Positions 63,343 to 64,000 of a DNA stretch of 64,000 nucleotides are shown here, piece by piece. The translations under genes were made by a program, and so were the position numbers. Position 1 is the first letter of the stretch; each line of letters starts with the position of its first letter. Below the pieces are notes generated by a model. That model saw only the letters and a program-made list of their open reading frames with translations, was not told the DNA's origin and searched no databases. This DNA comes from Sepiola atlantica. Its lineage: Eukaryota; Mollusca; Cephalopoda; Sepiida; Sepiolidae. The stretch spans positions 105,563,620-105,627,619 of the forward strand of contig OY744531.1 of the NCBI GenBank assembly GCA_963556195.1, given 5' to 3'.

Positions 63343-63390
63343 TCATCATCCTGATGAAGTCTTATAAATAAAGACGAAACGTTGATGTAC
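63343..63390 (+). ncRNA. Hammerhead-ribozyme-like motif, family C
   Basis: Stem I CATC (63347-63350) with GATG (63384-63387), perfect. CTGATGA 63351-63357, stem II GTCTT/AAGAC (63359-63363 with 63371-63375), GAAA 63376-63379, then C-G and UU as the cleavage position (63382-63383). An extra A lies between CTGATGA and stem II. Confidence 0.5.
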
Positions 63391-63465
63391 ACATAAAAAA
63401 CATCCAGTTTTTGGTTTTCCTTTTTCATTTTACCATCACGTCGGATTACCTTCATCCTTCTCTTC

Positions 63466-63466
<1 letters not shown>
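63343..63466 (+). repeat. Hammerhead family C element, plus copy
   Basis: Matches the reverse complement of 21012-21135 and ends at (AT)n. Confidence 0.7.

Positions 63467-63467
<1 letters not shown>

Positions 63468-63531
<64 letters not shown>
63468..63531. repeat. (AT)n microsatellite
   Basis: About 64 bp of AT separating family C from the hammerhead pair downstream. Confidence 0.95.
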
Positions 63532-63534
<3 letters not shown>

Positions 63535-63572
63535 CCGGATTTGCGCCCTATGACAGTCTGAGATTGTCATTT

Positions 63573-63620
63573 CCCTGTACTGATGAGAGTCATAAGCTCG
63601 AAACGATGTCGTACGTAGGT
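63573..63620 (+). ncRNA. Hammerhead-ribozyme-like motif, copy 1 of a pair
   Basis: CTGATGA 63580-63586, stem II GAG/CTC (63587-63589 with 63597-63599) with the canonical G-C at its base, GAAA 63600-63603, stem III CGA/TCG, UA 63612-63613. Stem I is interrupted (CCT with AGG plus wobbles). Confidence 0.5.
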
Positions 63621-63923
63621 AAAAAAGAAAAAAAAAATTTCTTTTAATAATTTCATATTATTATAAGCCCCTTCCACGTAAAATTGAAAGTTGAGCCCTG
63701 TTGGAAAGATTAAAAATAAACATTTACCTAAAAGCTTCAGTGCGATGCTCCGACTATGTCGTTGAGTGCTATCGAATGTTTAGGTGTCTATACTCGCCAC
63801 TTTCAGTATAAATATCACTTAATTTCTCCGTTATTCAGTGGCAATCTCTCGTGGCCTAATGGGACTAGGTGAACAGTTACGAATTTAAGGTGTGCGCCCT
63901 ATGACCGTCTGAGATTGTTATTT
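63621..63923. other. Interval between paired hammerhead-like motifs
   Basis: The sequence GCGCCCTATGAC-GTCTGAGATTGT recurs before both motifs, so this is one repeat unit of about 351 bp. Contains a TATA-like AGTATAAATATC near 63805. Confidence 0.5.
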
Positions 63924-63970
63924 CCCTCCACTGATGAGAGCCATAAGCTCGAAACGACGTTGTACGTAGG
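63924..63970 (+). ncRNA. Hammerhead-ribozyme-like motif, copy 2 of a pair
   Basis: CTGATGA 63931-63937, stem II GAG/CTC, GAAA 63951-63954, stem III CGA/TTG, UA 63963-63964. Same interrupted stem I as copy 1. The two copies lie 351 bp apart in direct orientation. Confidence 0.5.
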
Positions 63971-64000
63971 TTAAAAAAATAAATAAATAAAATTTAAAAA

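Overview
This window looks like repeat-dominated, AT-rich animal DNA, most likely lophotrochozoan and probably a mollusc (possibly a cephalopod). The grounds are TTAGGG-type telomere-like tracts, very many long (AT)n microsatellites, Penelope-like, mariner, RTE, Jockey/CR1-type, Helitron and Ty3/Gypsy remnants, and several small-RNA-derived SINE-like families. The species assignment is inference. I find no complete host protein-coding gene; three short candidate exons are listed at low confidence. Most long open frames in the window are products of tandem repeats whose period is a multiple of three, or of low-complexity DNA.

Layout. 1-12 kb: a 93-bp minisatellite, telomere-like repeats, a (GAAA)n block, a 2-kb element with inverted ends (4747-6792), a degenerate minisatellite (7286-8690) and a first hammerhead-like motif (9681-9724). 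12.2-17.1 kb: a complete Ty3/Gypsy retrotransposon with two identical 188-bp LTRs, a 5-bp target duplication, a tRNA-Ser-like primer site and an almost intact gag-pol frame. 17-24 kb: a purine minisatellite, a foldback pair and a large 60-bp array (21530-23770). 24-29 kb: LINE 3' ends, several hammerhead-bearing repeat families next to (AT)n tracts, a 5S-rRNA-derived element and a Penelope-like element whose endonuclease end, hammerhead motif and next start codon are still collinear. 29-33 kb: (GATA)n, a 360-bp telomere-like tract, a strand-switching AT block and (GAA)n. 33-43 kb: a SINE family headed by the 5' end of U2 snRNA (five copies), Helitron, mariner and LINE fragments, a Merlin-like N-terminus and a 105-bp array. 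43-59 kb: mostly unrecognised AT-rich DNA with a 53-bp array, an RTE fragment, a chimeric mariner derivative, a MITE-like element with 127-bp inverted ends, and large palindromes. 59-64 kb: a decayed LINE with reverse transcriptase motifs, a mariner 3' end and three more hammerhead-like motifs.

The most interesting system is the set of hammerhead-ribozyme-like motifs. There are twelve, in several unrelated sequence contexts, with recurring core elements (CTGANGA, GAAA, a UH cleavage position) and mostly a 3-4 bp stem I; some copies are degenerate. One sits directly between a Penelope-like endonuclease coding end and a downstream ATG. Hammerhead motifs in Penelope-like elements are known; the number of families and their tight association with (AT)n tracts here deserve a test.
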